DNA from: Cladocopium goreaui
Taxonomy: Eukaryota > Sar > Dinophyceae > Suessiales > Symbiodiniaceae
NCBI GenBank assembly: GCA_947184155.2
Contig: CAMXCT020002013.1
Span: 484,501 to 548,500, forward strand
Reading direction: 5' to 3'
Length of the DNA stretch: 64,000 nucleotides
The notes beneath the pieces are model-generated. The model ran no database searches. It had not been told where the DNA came from and saw only the letters and a program-made list of their open reading frames with translations. The position numbers and the translations under genes were made by a program. Shown one piece after another: positions 35,001 through 43,704 of this stretch; within the stretch, counting starts at the first letter, position 1; the number at the start of each line of letters is the position of its first letter.

Positions 35001-38000
35001 TTTCTCATGAGTTTGAACTGCATAGATACTCACCTGTTTCGCATCCATTGCTTTCAGAAATCATGATGGGTGATGAGAGCCAGCACTGGTGGTTACTGGA
35101 CTCCGGTGCGGCTGCAACTGTTATGGCCACTGCGTCAAGAGAGACGTATGGTGCATGGGTTGTTAATTCTCAAAGTGACCGCTTCCGAGCGGCAAATGGC
35201 AGTAAGGTGAACATAGATGGATCAACTACTGTTTCTGTTTGGGTTGGATTCAAGAAGAAAAAGGATAATTTGGGAAGATTCCCAGTGTACAGACAGGCAA
35301 AGTTGAAGTGCTTGGTTGGTGGCATCAGCCACAACATCATTTCAACCAACACTCTCTGTGAGTGCGGATGGGAATTCAATCAGAATCCAGAAGGTGCCGA
35401 AGTTACTCATCTTGCGTCAGGTCTGAGACTTGACAACATTTGCAACTTTGGTGGATGTCCATGGGTTAAACTTGACCCTGCATGGATGTATAGTGATTCT
35501 GATGGATCTGCACGGCATGATGATGAATTCATCATGTCAGAGGGTTTGCATGCGGTGCATGGGAATTTGAATCCATTGAGCAGAGCGGCAGAAGCTGCGC
35601 TTGAAGCCCATAGGTTGCAGGGACATGTGCCTTATGATCCAAGGTGCACAATATGTGCGCGAGGAAAATCAACCTTTCAACATCGACGCCGTCGTGAAGG
35701 CGCGCTTGAGACTGAGGTACAAGCCGATTTTGGTTTTCTAACCACTCGTGGAGAATTGGTTGAGGACGAAACAGACGGAACTATCAAGATTTTGGCTTTA
35801 ACGGAATTGTCTACAAACTGCGTGGGCTATGTTGTTGTGGGACCAGAAGCAAGATCGGTGAAGAGTTTAATTCAGAAATGGTTAGACCACTTCGGTCTTG
35901 CGTCATCGACTTCGTCGGTCGTCCTGCATACTGATGCCGAGCGTGCAGTTTCTGAATTAGTTGGAACCAGTTCTGACAAATATACCTTCTTGGTTCGCCG
36001 TGCACGACCACAACAACACCAAAGCAATGGAGGAGCTGAACGAGCTGTGAGAAGACTTAAGGAATCCCTTGCGGTGTTGCGTGCTGAGATGAACCAGGGT
36101 GGTGCTGATGTCTGTTTTACTGCACGTGGATTGCAAGATGTTGCAACCTACATTGCATTGAGCCACAACCATTTTTCCAAAGCTCATGGAACTGACTTTT
36201 CTCCATTGGAATACTCTACACAACGGAAGTTGTCTCGACCTTCCTTTGCAATGTTTGGTCAAACTGTCCTTGCCGAATTGCCCAGCAGCATGCGAGCCCA
36301 ATCACCGAATGAGACGAGAAGCATTGAAGCTGCATTTGTGCATTCAGGTTTGGATACTGGACCAGTTGTGCAAGGTGCTGTCAGAATTGATGGTGAATTA
36401 GTTCTGAAGCGCTTTGTTGCAAGGAATGTCAAGCCAATCACACCAATCGTGTGGAATCAAGTCATTGGTGATCAGTTGTTTTCTGAGATTGAAGGTGGAC
36501 AAGTTCAAGGAGAACCATTGCCAGCACGCGAAGGAATTCGCATTGAGCCGGCTGCCCCGAATGTTGAAAGACCAAGATTGCCTGATGCCAATGTTGAGCA
36601 ACCTATGCATGATGATGTTGTTGAGTACCCAGATGGTGCTCCAGGTGACTTAGTGCGAGAAATGAAAGAACCTGATCCAGGCTTCCGAGCCCCTATGCCC
36701 AAGAAGAGACCGGTGGAGTCAGCTCCATCTCAACCGAGAAAGCCAGGTGAATTGAAGATTGCCCGACAAGACCCAATTCGTGCATCTACTTCTGATGGAC
36801 CTGCATTGCCTAAAGCGTCTCCGAAAGTGTCACCAAAGTCTCCGTCTCCGTCTCCAGATGTTGCTAGGTCAGATGTGCGTGTTTTCCCAAAGACACCCCG
36901 GTGTCCTGCATGTGATTCTGGAATGGATGTACCTGGAATTAGGCATAATGCTGAATGTAAGAGAAAACGTGCTGCATTTGAGGCGAGTGAAACTCCCGTT
37001 GAAATGCCAGATGTTGTGCCTAATGTTGTAAGACCGAGACTTGAGGTGAGACATGAAGATATGGAGGTCGAGATTGAGAATGGCCCAACTCCGGTTGGCG
37101 CAGGTTCTGAGGAGGTTGGTCTAAGTATGGACACTGAAGGTTCAAGGGTGAAGAGAGAAGCTGAACAGTCTGTGCAAGATCTAGAGGATGAGATGGCTGC
37201 TGAACGCGCAGCTGGAACTCAAGAACCCATGACTCTTGATCTTTTTCACATGGACAATGCATGTCATGCCTTAGGACCTGTTGCATGGTGTTTGGAACAA
37301 GGACCAGAGAATGCACGAGCCACGAGTCCTGAGTTGTTTGATGCTGAGCTTAATTCAATTAAGTTTGCACATGGGAAGGATCACCAGTGTGTGAAGGTGA
37401 AACTTGGTGGTTCAGAAGTGCTGCTATGGAAACCAGATGAAGTGATTGATGACAGCTCACTCATGCAACTTGACGTGGACTTAGGTTTTGAGGGTATGAA
37501 AGAAGAAATTGGTAATTTAGAGAAATGTGGTGCTGGTAGAGTCATAGGACAGGCAGAGGTTGATGCATTGAAAAAGAAACACCCGCTCATGCGTGTGATT
37601 CCAAGTAGATGGGTTTCAGCGTACAAAAGTGAATCACGAGTCAGAGTCCGGATAGTTGCAAAGGACTTGAATAAAGGAATTAGTGCACGAAAGCTGGGAA
37701 TTTCGAGCCCGACACCGAGCATTGAGGGCTTGCATTTCGTTCTTACTCTTGCTGCCCAACGTGCTCTCCGACTGAAAGGACTTGATGTTTCTCATGCCTT
37801 CATGCATTCACCCCTTCCTCATGGACTTGTGATTGTGCTGAAACTGCCCCTCTCCGTCTCTATGCCTGATGGCTCACAAGCCTACTTGTTGCTCTATAAA
37901 GCCTTGAATGGTCTTCGAGATGCATCGCTGCACTGGCTGAATTTGCTGAGTGACAGCATCCGTGGTGTTGGATTGACTTCTGACGAGGTCGAACCATGCA

Positions 38001-39319
38001 TTTATCAAGGTGTCGTGAATGGAGAACTTGCACTGCTTGTCGCATATGTGGACGACCTACTCCTTTGTTGCCAATCAGAGAAAGCTGAGAAGATTGTGGA
38101 GAAAGCAATTGGCAAAGCCGTGCCCTTGAAGGAGACCGGAATCATCCTTCCTGCACGACATGGAGGTGGACGTTTAATTTTCATTGGCAGGCATGTGCAT
38201 CGTGGAATTGATGACGACTCTTTGACAATTGGCGTGGATCCAAAGTTTTTGGATACGACCTTTACAGAATTCAACATCACAAAAGGATCTGCATCTGTGC
38301 CGGATGTGGCCGGCATTTTGGACAAGGCCATGGGCGACAAGAATCAATTGCAAGAACTCTCTCCCTCTGCATATTCACGATTTCGCCGAGCACTTGGCAA
38401 GCTTCTGTGGATGGCGCAGTCTAGGCACGACCTGAAACTATATCTCAGTCTAATTGGAAGTCAGCAAGCAAAGCCCAACCAAGGCACTGAAGCTGCCATT
38501 CGTTCTTTGCTGCGATTTCTGTTTGAAGATGTGGGAACATGTTTGAGGTTACCATCCCCAGAATACGAGAATTTGATGATTGGGCCTGCAAGACATTCAA
38601 TTTTGCATTCATTCTCTGATGCATCGTTTGCTCCATACAGATTCAATGGTAGAAAGGGAATTTCTGGTGGGGTTGTTTTTTGTGAAGGTGCATTGGTTAG
38701 GTCATTGGCTAGGCAACAGCAGTCTGTGTCATTGTCCTCTTGTGAAGCAGAATTGTATGCATTGCAAATGGTTGCCCAAGAATCTGTTGCGTTTAGCAAT
38801 TTTTGCCATCGTGTTTACACAGGGATTGGTGAAATGAGAGAGAGAGATGTGCCACAAATCTTGCTGGAGTCAGATAGCTCTTCAGCCTTGCAATTGTTGG
38901 TCGGACAGGATATACCCAAACGAAGTAGACATGTGGAAATCCGTATGGCCTGGATGAAAGCTAAAATTAGCTCAAATGAACTTTTGGTTGAACACAGGGC
39001 CGGAACGGATAATGTGGCAGATTTGTTTACCAAATGTTTGGGGACCAAAGATTTCCTGAGACATCGCACAAGCTTAGGGTTTGAGACTCCTGAAGTGCCT
39101 ATGCAAGACCTGCACAGAGTTCGTGACGTCATGCTCATCAACAGTAGGGTTGATCACAAGCAAGATGTTGCGTTTGTGGAAGTTTGTTGTGGGACTAATT
39201 CAGCTTTGAGAGAAGCCTGCAAAGTTGCACGCATGCCCTATATCGGTATAGTCAAACGAATGGAAACTCCGGATATGTTTCAAAAGGTGAAAGAGTTTGT
39301 GAGGTTCACCAACAGTTAG
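32012..39319 (+). CDS. Gag-Pol polyprotein, element 1
   Basis: Single intact frame of 2435 codons from tandem ATGs at 32012 and 32015. In order: G/Q-rich repeat (residues about 135-240); Gag helical domain (310-590); two zinc knuckles, CGTCGSRRHSSNAC and CFKCQKFGHISANC (605-650); basic K/G tail; a Trp-rich acidic stretch (680-735); a long acidic spacer; protease HWWLLDSGAAATVM (about 1024); integrase zinc site HRLQGHVPYDPRCTIC (about 1200) and core with QADFGF, LHTDAE and GGAERAVRRLKE (D, D, E present, 1230-1360); P-rich linker with CPACDSG; RT with LDVSHAFMHS, ALNGLRDAS and VAYVDDLLL (1860-2060); RNase H with HSFSDASF, SSCEAELYAL, LLESDSSS and GTDNVADLFTK (2195-2350). The last 50 residues contain FVEVCCGTNSALREAC, a methyltransferase motif I-like loop, before the stop at 39319. 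Confidence 0.95.
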   Translation: MMPGSNQGQGPNGQGSALGMNSLQVGPVGSPTMNRMEGGGEQGVERNTGVAGNSPTGAAMQANAAVGNAMTTPAPGLVGAGSLVGTAGHILPQTQNAFGMYGPMRGGLMDPRNYGLNQSFLGCQGHGCSGCTACQGYPGQGVHGQGLLGQGQFGQGQVGQGLTGQGQVGQGLHGQGMPGQGCMGTAGQSAQASTGRSQEPGQGSACYGMPWMSGHCGGAPSQGGQGQVGQGQTGGMCMGPDIGGVTPQNQRLQDVLRLMGGLEPMQLMQVRQVIGEQVGQARGVPEMFGQRATGSFPQSMDPLHVPGSSGEYVGDVFAKSEKWLGTPPTPDCSKWNSREAEILGWQAYIYDLTAWAMQASLEFGSEIEHACRWPDPLHWNQLAVPQRARSRRLLAILRSAFGNHPRTLTLINAFSEGINLCNADVGVNAELQASNGFELVRQLTLEYSIRTRSEALSFRTALAGKSFALHGNETSASTIVTDTIRKIDFEMARYSKLLGTLSSRIDATGLHVAEADLVAVLLRSLPEAVRTFCLHHTGGESYQAFRATALRWEQQQRAFAEFHPKKNLYQVTQVEGSDESTVQYDMSASDGDGNWNLDAVGGVRCGTCGSRRHSSNACDVDLSKLKCFKCQKFGHISANCPERKKGKGVIKGKGKQKGKKGKGKGKGFGKKGKMNEVGYDEEWDSADMWWHDDGSWWEDQSWYETAQVWNDSWNESWDCTWQEGQENWDESWSWPVTDEQQPSASAGGTTQGVQSLVLSPLISEMFSGFSTGLTLETEISDVFDDVCSHFSTDETVFHVSIAGLQCLESNRLFCTCQNCMTISDDFGANMECCQLRNVRLKLFFNRLPPACFISEPEFFISGEFVPFSDSESACSVVMDTMFGDEFDDSDSETETETETCQLWNLNFGWLHESTPQVDSNLLCGMFSAGNTDLSGTTDSSGTLHGALHRPVAFDYGLQGVEVEGDAEVSQDLISSNCHRIQLQTVGTSTFLNMQDTVSHEFELHRYSPVSHPLLSEIMMGDESQHWWLLDSGAAATVMATASRETYGAWVVNSQSDRFRAANGSKVNIDGSTTVSVWVGFKKKKDNLGRFPVYRQAKLKCLVGGISHNIISTNTLCECGWEFNQNPEGAEVTHLASGLRLDNICNFGGCPWVKLDPAWMYSDSDGSARHDDEFIMSEGLHAVHGNLNPLSRAAEAALEAHRLQGHVPYDPRCTICARGKSTFQHRRRREGALETEVQADFGFLTTRGELVEDETDGTIKILALTELSTNCVGYVVVGPEARSVKSLIQKWLDHFGLASSTSSVVLHTDAERAVSELVGTSSDKYTFLVRRARPQQHQSNGGAERAVRRLKESLAVLRAEMNQGGADVCFTARGLQDVATYIALSHNHFSKAHGTDFSPLEYSTQRKLSRPSFAMFGQTVLAELPSSMRAQSPNETRSIEAAFVHSGLDTGPVVQGAVRIDGELVLKRFVARNVKPITPIVWNQVIGDQLFSEIEGGQVQGEPLPAREGIRIEPAAPNVERPRLPDANVEQPMHDDVVEYPDGAPGDLVREMKEPDPGFRAPMPKKRPVESAPSQPRKPGELKIARQDPIRASTSDGPALPKASPKVSPKSPSPSPDVARSDVRVFPKTPRCPACDSGMDVPGIRHNAECKRKRAAFEASETPVEMPDVVPNVVRPRLEVRHEDMEVEIENGPTPVGAGSEEVGLSMDTEGSRVKREAEQSVQDLEDEMAAERAAGTQEPMTLDLFHMDNACHALGPVAWCLEQGPENARATSPELFDAELNSIKFAHGKDHQCVKVKLGGSEVLLWKPDEVIDDSSLMQLDVDLGFEGMKEEIGNLEKCGAGRVIGQAEVDALKKKHPLMRVIPSRWVSAYKSESRVRVRIVAKDLNKGISARKLGISSPTPSIEGLHFVLTLAAQRALRLKGLDVSHAFMHSPLPHGLVIVLKLPLSVSMPDGSQAYLLLYKALNGLRDASLHWLNLLSDSIRGVGLTSDEVEPCIYQGVVNGELALLVAYVDDLLLCCQSEKAEKIVEKAIGKAVPLKETGIILPARHGGGRLIFIGRHVHRGIDDDSLTIGVDPKFLDTTFTEFNITKGSASVPDVAGILDKAMGDKNQLQELSPSAYSRFRRALGKLLWMAQSRHDLKLYLSLIGSQQAKPNQGTEAAIRSLLRFLFEDVGTCLRLPSPEYENLMIGPARHSILHSFSDASFAPYRFNGRKGISGGVVFCEGALVRSLARQQQSVSLSSCEAELYALQMVAQESVAFSNFCHRVYTGIGEMRERDVPQILLESDSSSALQLLVGQDIPKRSRHVEIRMAWMKAKISSNELLVEHRAGTDNVADLFTKCLGTKDFLRHRTSLGFETPEVPMQDLHRVRDVMLINSRVDHKQDVAFVEVCCGTNSALREACKVARMPYIGIVKRMETPDMFQKVKEFVRFTNS
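32425..32715. repeat. 15-bp GGACAAGGTCAGGTA coding repeat
   Basis: Tandem GGACAAGGTC-based units at 32425-32560 and again near 32680-32710 encode G-Q-G-Q/L-V/T repeats in the Gag N-terminus. A frame-shifted ORF through the same repeat (32401-32589) is a shadow. Confidence 0.85.
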
Positions 39320-39798
39320 GCTACCGTTGGGTGCATGTGCACGCTTCTACTCCTTGTAGCTCAGGGTCGCCACTCAAGAATTTTTCTGCAACGATCGAAT
39401 CAGAGGCAGACAGGTCATGGAAAGGTATCATGGAGAATGTCTCTAAGTATTTGTTGCTTGGGAATTCGAGGTCTTTCGAACTGCCCCGAAACAACAACAT
39501 ATGGAAACGCGAAGAAACCAAACGAGTTTTGAAACAATGTGGTTTGCAGTTTGATGCGGAAGTGTTTTTATGTCAAACCGGTATGCAAGCACCAAATGGA
39601 CTGCCTATCGGTAAAGTGCTTATCTTTTGTAGTGCGTCAGCTGGTTTTTGCAATTTGCTCACAGGGCGTTTTGGTTGGTGCGAATGTGAGAAACATGCAG
39701 GGATGTACGATGTCAACTGGACAGCAACCGGTGTGTATAACAAAGAACTGGCAAAGGCCATTTTGGCCGCAGTTCGTGCTGGACGAAAGGACCCCTGA
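39199..39798 (+). CDS. Methyltransferase-like C-terminal part, element 1
   Basis: Frame open from a TAA at 39196-39198 to 39798, overlapping the end of gag-pol by 121 bases in the -1 frame. The useful part begins near 39300: HVHASTPCSSGSPLKNFS has a Pro-Cys like the catalytic loop of cytosine-C5 methyltransferases, and SFELPRNNNIW about 40 residues later resembles the E-(L/Q)-P element that follows in the other two elements here. The last 80 residues (GLPIGKVLIFCSAS; RFGWCECEKHAGMYDV) align by eye with the end of the element 2 domain at 54970-55170. Motif I lies upstream in the gag-pol frame, so a frameshift or splice near 39250-39310 would be needed to make one protein. Enzymatic activity is unproven. 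Confidence 0.6.
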   Translation, partial: FSFERSLQSCTHALYRYSQTNGNSGYVSKGERVCEVHQQLGYRWVHVHASTPCSSGSPLKNFSATIESEADRSWKGIMENVSKYLLLGNSRSFELPRNNNIWKREETKRVLKQCGLQFDAEVFLCQTGMQAPNGLPIGKVLIFCSASAGFCNLLTGRFGWCECEKHAGMYDVNWTATGVYNKELAKAILAAVRAGRKDP

Positions 39799-40481
39799 GC
39801 ATGTTCGTTTTTTGCATGTCGCATGGAACAACCAAAACCAAACAAACGTTTTTTTGTCTTGGCCTGCATGATGCATGATTTTCTTGAAGAAATGTGCGTG
39901 GCAGGTGGAACTGTTTTTGTTTTGTTTTGCACGTCTCCGGACGTCGCCAGTTTAAAAGGGGGACGCGTGATGTGTGAAGGAAAGTTTTTTTTTGGCATGT
40001 GAGAACCAAAGATGTTTTGCATGTCTTATTTCAAACAAATTTGAAACTAAACGGCAGTGATGTGGAACACAGCAGTCATGTGAAGCACAGTTGTTTTCTT
40101 TTTGCGAAGCACTGGCGTACGCGAAACACAGTTTTTGATGTGAGAGACAGTTGTTGTCAAAGAACTGCATTGATGTAGAAACACAGTGATTTTGCATGTT
40201 CAGTCATGTCTGCATGTTCAGTTGATTTTGCATTGGACTGATGTGGACAGGGTTGGACAGAAGTTTGTTTTCGTTTGCAACGTTTTGGATACAGAATGCA
40301 AGTCAGAACACTGCCTGGAGAACTAAGGATGTCAGGTTTCAGAATTCACTCACACGCCCAACTCAGCAGTTGCGGACACTTAGGAACCCCTGAAACAGCT
40401 GAACTGCTGCACTCGACTCCTGCGTGTGTGTGTGAGGGTTGAAACAGTTCACAATTAGGAATTAGGTTCTGACGTGACGCC
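39799..40481. other. Untranslated interval between pol and ORF3 of element 1
   Basis: No ORF with protein-like composition. From about 40045 to 40200 it has loosely repeated GTGAAGCACAGTTG / GAAACACAGT units, and a GTGTGTGTG run at 40420-40440. It may hold a promoter or splice acceptor for the downstream ORF. Confidence 0.6.
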
Positions 40482-42176
40482 ATGGCTTCAAAACCACAGC
40501 AATGGCATAGTGATGCTTCTGGATGGTACCGACAGACAGAGAATTCGATGCCTTACAACCCAAGTGACCCAGTCTTGGGAACGGACATGACACAAGGAGA
40601 ATGGGACCAATTGCGCGAGTTGATGCGCAAAGCAGAAGCTGGTGGAAAAATGAATGAACTATTGACCGTCCACAAAAAGGAGGTCAAGAACGCACCTATG
40701 AACAGACCCTATCCACCAGAGGATGATGATTGGAAGGACTGCATGGAATCGCATGTGCCTCCAAGTCCCTCCAAAGTGCATGCTCCGACAGGCTCGAATT
40801 CATCGGCTGCACCGCCTGGTGCCCTATGGCCGGATGCCTACAGCCAGAATGCATACAAGGTGCCTCCGACAACACCGCCGCCTACCTTGCAAGCTGGAGG
40901 GAATTCAGGGATCGTCGATGCACGTGAATACCACAAGAAATGGCAAGACAGGCCATATGATCCCAATGACGACCCTTGGATTGAGGATGATGTCAAAGAC
41001 CCAAAGAATGACAAGCCTGTGATACAACTTTTTGGAAATGTGGTGCAGAAGAATGCGGATATTGCAGAGGCTAAAGCTGCGGCTGCAGCCATTGCTGAGA
41101 TTGCCAACCGCTACTGTGCCGATGCTGATGGACAGTCTGCAGGATTTCCAAAATTCAATGCACAGGTTCCTCTACCTCCCGCAGCAAAGGCAGATCCACC
41201 GCTTTTGCCTGCGTCTGCAATTGGAAGTGAGAAAGCATTCCAGGAGCAGAAGGGCAAAGGAAAGAACTATGACAAAGGTGGTAAGCCTGACAATGTCAAA
41301 GGTGGCAAGCCGGAATTTGCGAAAGGTGGCAAAGATGAGAAGGGTGGCAAAGATGATAAAGGTGGCAAGAATGTGGCAAAGGGAGAATTCAAAGGTGAAT
41401 TCAAAGGAAAGGATGGAGAGAAGGGGAAGCAGGGTCCTAAAGGACCATCTCTGCCCCCTCCCAAAGCTTCTGGTTCGAAGTGTGCACGCATCTCCGAAGA
41501 GCCTCCGGAGATTGTGGAAGGCAATTCGAACAAAATGCATGACAATGGCGCTATGACCGATGGCTCCAAGAGACGGCATGAAGCTGTCGAGTCAAATTCG
41601 GATGCAGAGAGTGCCAGCAGCGTTTTGGGGAGCTTTTCATTCATCTCCGACACCGGCGACTCCCCGCCACTATTTCCAAAGGTGCAGTCAGGGCTGCCAG
41701 CAACCCACAAGTGGGATGACAATTGGAAAGATGCCACCATCGACTATGAGGAGGTCGATTTCAATGTGCCACAGCCTGCATGGATCAAGGATACATATCA
41801 CTGGTCATGCACGCTTCTCAAGATGGGCCGTTTTGCCGAAAAGCCCATCACCTACCATGATTTTGTTGTGAGGGTCTTCAACCAAAGCATGGAGGAGTGC
41901 CGCTACGCAAAGAAGATGATTGGCCAGTTCCGCAAGAAATTAACTCCAACGCCGAGGACACAGGGTCCGGATTTCTGTGCATTCTTAATTCACTGCAGGG
42001 TAGCGCATTCCTCAATGCCGGCTATGTCTACCAGCGTGAATTCTCTTGGCGCTAATGGAGTGATTGCGGATGCCAATGTGGAGCTGGATGTGGCGATTTT
42101 TGGTTTTGCATGTGCAATGTGCCTGGAATTTGCTGCGATGAGTGTTTTCTGCAGAATCTTTGGGCTTCCTTGGTGA
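40482..42176 (+). CDS. Extra ORF between pol and 3' LTR, element 1
   Basis: ATG at 40482, 564 codons, intact. The N-terminal third is polar with W and P (MASKPQQWHSDASGWYRQ). A KGGK / KGEFKGK basic repeat lies at residues 255-325. A conserved-looking segment follows (WIKDTYHWSCTLLKMGRF; MIGQFRKKLTPTPRTQGPDF). The C-terminal 30 residues are hydrophobic (VAIFGFACAMCLEFAAM) and could span a membrane. The position between pol and the 3' LTR is that of env-like ORFs in some copia lineages, but no signal peptide is visible and the basic repeat suggests nucleic-acid binding. Function unknown. Confidence 0.75.
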   Translation: MASKPQQWHSDASGWYRQTENSMPYNPSDPVLGTDMTQGEWDQLRELMRKAEAGGKMNELLTVHKKEVKNAPMNRPYPPEDDDWKDCMESHVPPSPSKVHAPTGSNSSAAPPGALWPDAYSQNAYKVPPTTPPPTLQAGGNSGIVDAREYHKKWQDRPYDPNDDPWIEDDVKDPKNDKPVIQLFGNVVQKNADIAEAKAAAAAIAEIANRYCADADGQSAGFPKFNAQVPLPPAAKADPPLLPASAIGSEKAFQEQKGKGKNYDKGGKPDNVKGGKPEFAKGGKDEKGGKDDKGGKNVAKGEFKGEFKGKDGEKGKQGPKGPSLPPPKASGSKCARISEEPPEIVEGNSNKMHDNGAMTDGSKRRHEAVESNSDAESASSVLGSFSFISDTGDSPPLFPKVQSGLPATHKWDDNWKDATIDYEEVDFNVPQPAWIKDTYHWSCTLLKMGRFAEKPITYHDFVVRVFNQSMEECRYAKKMIGQFRKKLTPTPRTQGPDFCAFLIHCRVAHSSMPAMSTSVNSLGANGVIADANVELDVAIFGFACAMCLEFAAMSVFCRIFGLPW

Positions 42177-42461
42177 TGAGCTGGACTGCAGGGAATTCGT
42201 TGTGGAGCAATTTCAATGTGGCATTCTTGCACAACCTTTTCATTTTTTCTACATCAATGAGAATGTGGACACGGTCAATGGATTACAACACAAGGCTAAT
42301 TCAAGTACACAGGTATTTTTGCAATACATCTGCAACTGGTGTGAAGATGCGACTTCGTGTGCAAGTCCTCACTGGAGGTTGAACAGATGACCGCTTTATA
42401 CATATGTGTGGCATGAGAGCCTTTGAGACTTCTCTGGATTTTTGGCTGTCTATGGATGGGA

Positions 42462-42478
42462 AACGCAGCAAAAGGGGG
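42462..42478 (+). promoter_or_regulatory. Polypurine tract, element 1
   Basis: AACGCAGCAAAAGGGGG ends directly at the first base of the 3' LTR, the normal site for priming plus-strand DNA. Confidence 0.85.
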
Positions 42479-43291
42479 TATGGAAATATACACTCCTGTG
42501 CATATGGACTGCATGTGCTACGTTTCCGGATGTAACTTGCATGGTGGCTACAACATGATGTTGTCAATGGTTTATTTGGGCAGAACTCTGAAATTGATGC
42601 AGAATGGTTTGAGAACAACTGGAATTGGTTACAATACCGTGAAGATGCGTTTTATGTGCATGTGAATGTTTTTCGTCGACTTGATGAAGAAGAAGAATGT
42701 TTTTGGAATGGAAATTCATTTGCAATGAGTTTTACTGGACTGCAAATGAATTTGGAGATGATTTTGGTATCGACGACTTTTTGAACAAGCTCAACGTTGT
42801 TTTTCAAACACATGTGCATGCGTTTTCAACCACAACCTTGACTGGATTTGTTTTCTGCATGATGCGTTTTATTTTCGGAAGCTGCCAACTATTTTTGTCA
42901 ACAGTTTGGATGTTTTTGGACTTTGTGCAAACAGTGCGTTTGAAGAGAAGATGGAAGTGAAGCAGATTTATTTTTGGAAAGATGGTGAATTCATCACCAA
43001 TGAATTCACCAACATGTTGATGATGTTTGTCTACCGCCGCCGTTGCATGTTGCAAAGGCAAAGCAGCTGAAACAGAAGAAGTCCAACTATAACATGCTGC
43101 ATGTGCATGACAGACAACTTGCCTTCGTGTTTTCCTGTGTGGAAAAAGGATTTGAGAGTTCGCAGTGAAGTTGTCGTGTTTTGGGGAATTCGTGTTTAAT
43201 TTGTTAAACGCTCGACGCGGAGTTAAGCCGACCCCTTGCGACGTTAGGAGCGCGACTAGTGGTTGTAATTAGGTCCTGTTGGATTTTCGCA
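42479..43291 (+). repeat. 3' LTR of element 1
   Basis: 813 bp, same ends as the 5' LTR and followed by the CCTAC target duplication. ORFs of 60-90 codons inside both LTRs are duplicates of each other and have no protein-like features. Confidence 0.95.
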
Positions 43292-43400
43292 CCTACGTCA
43301 GCATGACACATAAGTTGTCATCTGCATACGCCGAGTTGATACTAAGCTATCACCTCTTGTCTCAACAGATCTTTTTCACCCAAAACTGGAACCTGTCACG

Positions 43401-43700
43401 TTACTGCTTTGTGGTTGTGTGGTTTTTTGTGTTTTGTGTGGGTTGTTTTTGTTTGTGTTTGTTTTTTGTGTTGTTTTTGCTTCTGGTTCTTTGTGTTTCA
43501 CGGAGTTGGCGTATAGCCGCCTCAAGGTCATTGACTCTCTGGGATGGGATGTTTTGGATGCTTTGAAGCTTCTGTCGGGCCTTCTCTAGAAGTTTGGTGG
43601 CATCATCGATTTCACTGGTAGTGACCTGGCAGAGGGTCAGTTGAGTAGACTTTGCAAGACGATGGACAGCGGCGTCTTTGATAGGAGTCGGTCGCTCCAT
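43401..43700 (-). CDS. Small basic coiled-coil ORF, possible LINE ORF1 start
   Basis: 99 codons with an ATG at 43700. The middle is a heptad-like helix (ATKLLEKARQKLQSIQ; NDLEAAIRQLRETQ) followed by a very basic, Q/N/K-rich tail (TKNKHKQKQPTQN). This resembles the N-terminal part of LINE ORF1 proteins. It points the same way as the LINE ORF2 at 30.6-24.9 kb, with element 1 inserted between them, so it may be the displaced 5' part of that LINE. Confidence 0.4.
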   Translation of the reverse strand: MERPTPIKDAAVHRLAKSTQLTLCQVTTSEIDDATKLLEKARQKLQSIQNIPSQRVNDLEAAIRQLRETQRTRSKNNTKNKHKQKQPTQNTKNHTTTKQ

Positions 43701-43704
43701 TCCA

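Larger units (their letters stand above)
31157..43291 (+). mobile_element. Complete Ty1/copia-type LTR retrotransposon (element 1)
   Basis: Bounded by direct LTRs and flanked by the 5-bp target duplication CCTAC (31152-31156 and 43292-43296). Order inside: primer-binding site, gag, CCHC knuckles, protease, integrase, RT, RNase H (integrase before RT marks the copia type), a methyltransferase-like extension, an extra ORF, a polypurine tract and the 3' LTR. The LTRs differ at only two bases and one 3-bp indel that I could find, so insertion was recent. At 12.1 kb it is large for the group, mainly because of the long gag-pol and the 3' third. Confidence 0.95.
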
